Shown in pieces: positions 36,462 through 36,583 of a stretch of DNA of 36,583 nt. The stretch's first letter is position 1. Each line of letters starts with the position of its first letter. Under the pieces are notes generated by a model. That model ran no database searches, was not told the DNA's origin, and saw only the letters and a program-made list of their open reading frames with translations. Made by a program: the position numbers and the translations under genes. Source of the DNA: Massilia horti (GTDB lineage Bacteria; Pseudomonadota; Gammaproteobacteria; Burkholderiales; Burkholderiaceae_D); assembly GCF_004614195.1 (NCBI RefSeq), contig NZ_SPUM01000041.1:1-36583 (forward strand), in the 5' to 3' direction.

Positions 36462-36583
36462 GAAGCTGCGCGGCGGCGGCACACCTCGCAGGGGACTCGC
36501 CGGCGGGGCGCCCGCTGCCCCTGCGCCTCGGTGGTGGCGAAGGCGCGCCTGCTTGCGCTGCGCGGCCACCTGGTCCTGGGGCT
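36462..36583. other. Window end, no feature assigned
   Basis: The last 122 bases follow the stop of the DegT-like gene. They are very GC-rich and open in several frames on both strands, but too short to judge. A minus-strand gene could end here or a plus-strand gene begin; neither can be supported. Confidence 0.3.

Noticed and set aside
36213..36583. Minus-strand gene entering from the right edge
   Set aside because: The open frames continue far into the DegT-like gene and have a shadow composition; nothing recognisable.

Overview
The window reads as high-GC chromosomal DNA of a beta-proteobacterium, most likely an Oxalobacteraceae member close to Massilia, Duganella or Janthinobacterium. 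This is inferred from protein style, the T6SS gene set and the dispersed GTCGTTCCCGC-type palindromes; no 16S or marker comparison was possible. No transposase, integrase or CRISPR array was seen.

Left edge (1-2.6 kb): the 3' part of a tRNA-Leu(CAG) and a strong terminator, then cueR (copper-responsive MerR-type regulator) with a textbook MerR/CueR operator-promoter in front of it. Next comes a compact minus-strand module of lower GC: an extra hcp, a small Zn-peptidase with LAS-type ligands (likely peptidoglycan endopeptidase effector) and a signal-peptide-bearing probable immunity protein.

Type VI secretion locus (2.5-20.5 kb): one minus-strand operon (TPR lipoprotein-tssB-tssC-hcp-tssE-clpV-tssA), a divergent plus-strand operon (tssJ-tssK-tssL), and a second minus-strand operon (tssM-tagF-OmpA/BON protein), preceded by a membrane-anchored M15 peptidase resembling TagX. 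The baseplate genes tssF and tssG and the spike genes vgrG and PAAR are not in the window. tssE is followed directly by clpV, where tssF and tssG usually sit, so a working system would need these genes from elsewhere.

DNA repair unit (20.6-24.6 kb): a perfect LexA (SOS) box precedes a translationally coupled pair, a bacterial FAN1 (VRR-NUC) nuclease and a protein fusing a PD-(D/E)xK nuclease to an Fe-S DinG/XPD-like helicase. The helicase gene overlaps the 3' end of a convergent LiaF-like gene pair by 60 bp.

Envelope and accessory region (24.5-33.5 kb): two LiaI/LiaF-like membrane proteins, a 53-residue small protein with its own terminator, a large TonB-dependent receptor, a DUF1460 lipoprotein, a signal-less GH19 endolysin or chitinase-like protein, and a dnaK without grpE or dnaJ beside it. 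Several palindromic repeats and a MITE-like element lie between these genes.

Right edge (34-36.6 kb): the apparent start of a polysaccharide locus, with a WbpA-type UDP-GlcNAc 6-dehydrogenase and a DegT/DnrJ/EryC1-fold protein in which alanine replaces the PLP-binding lysine.
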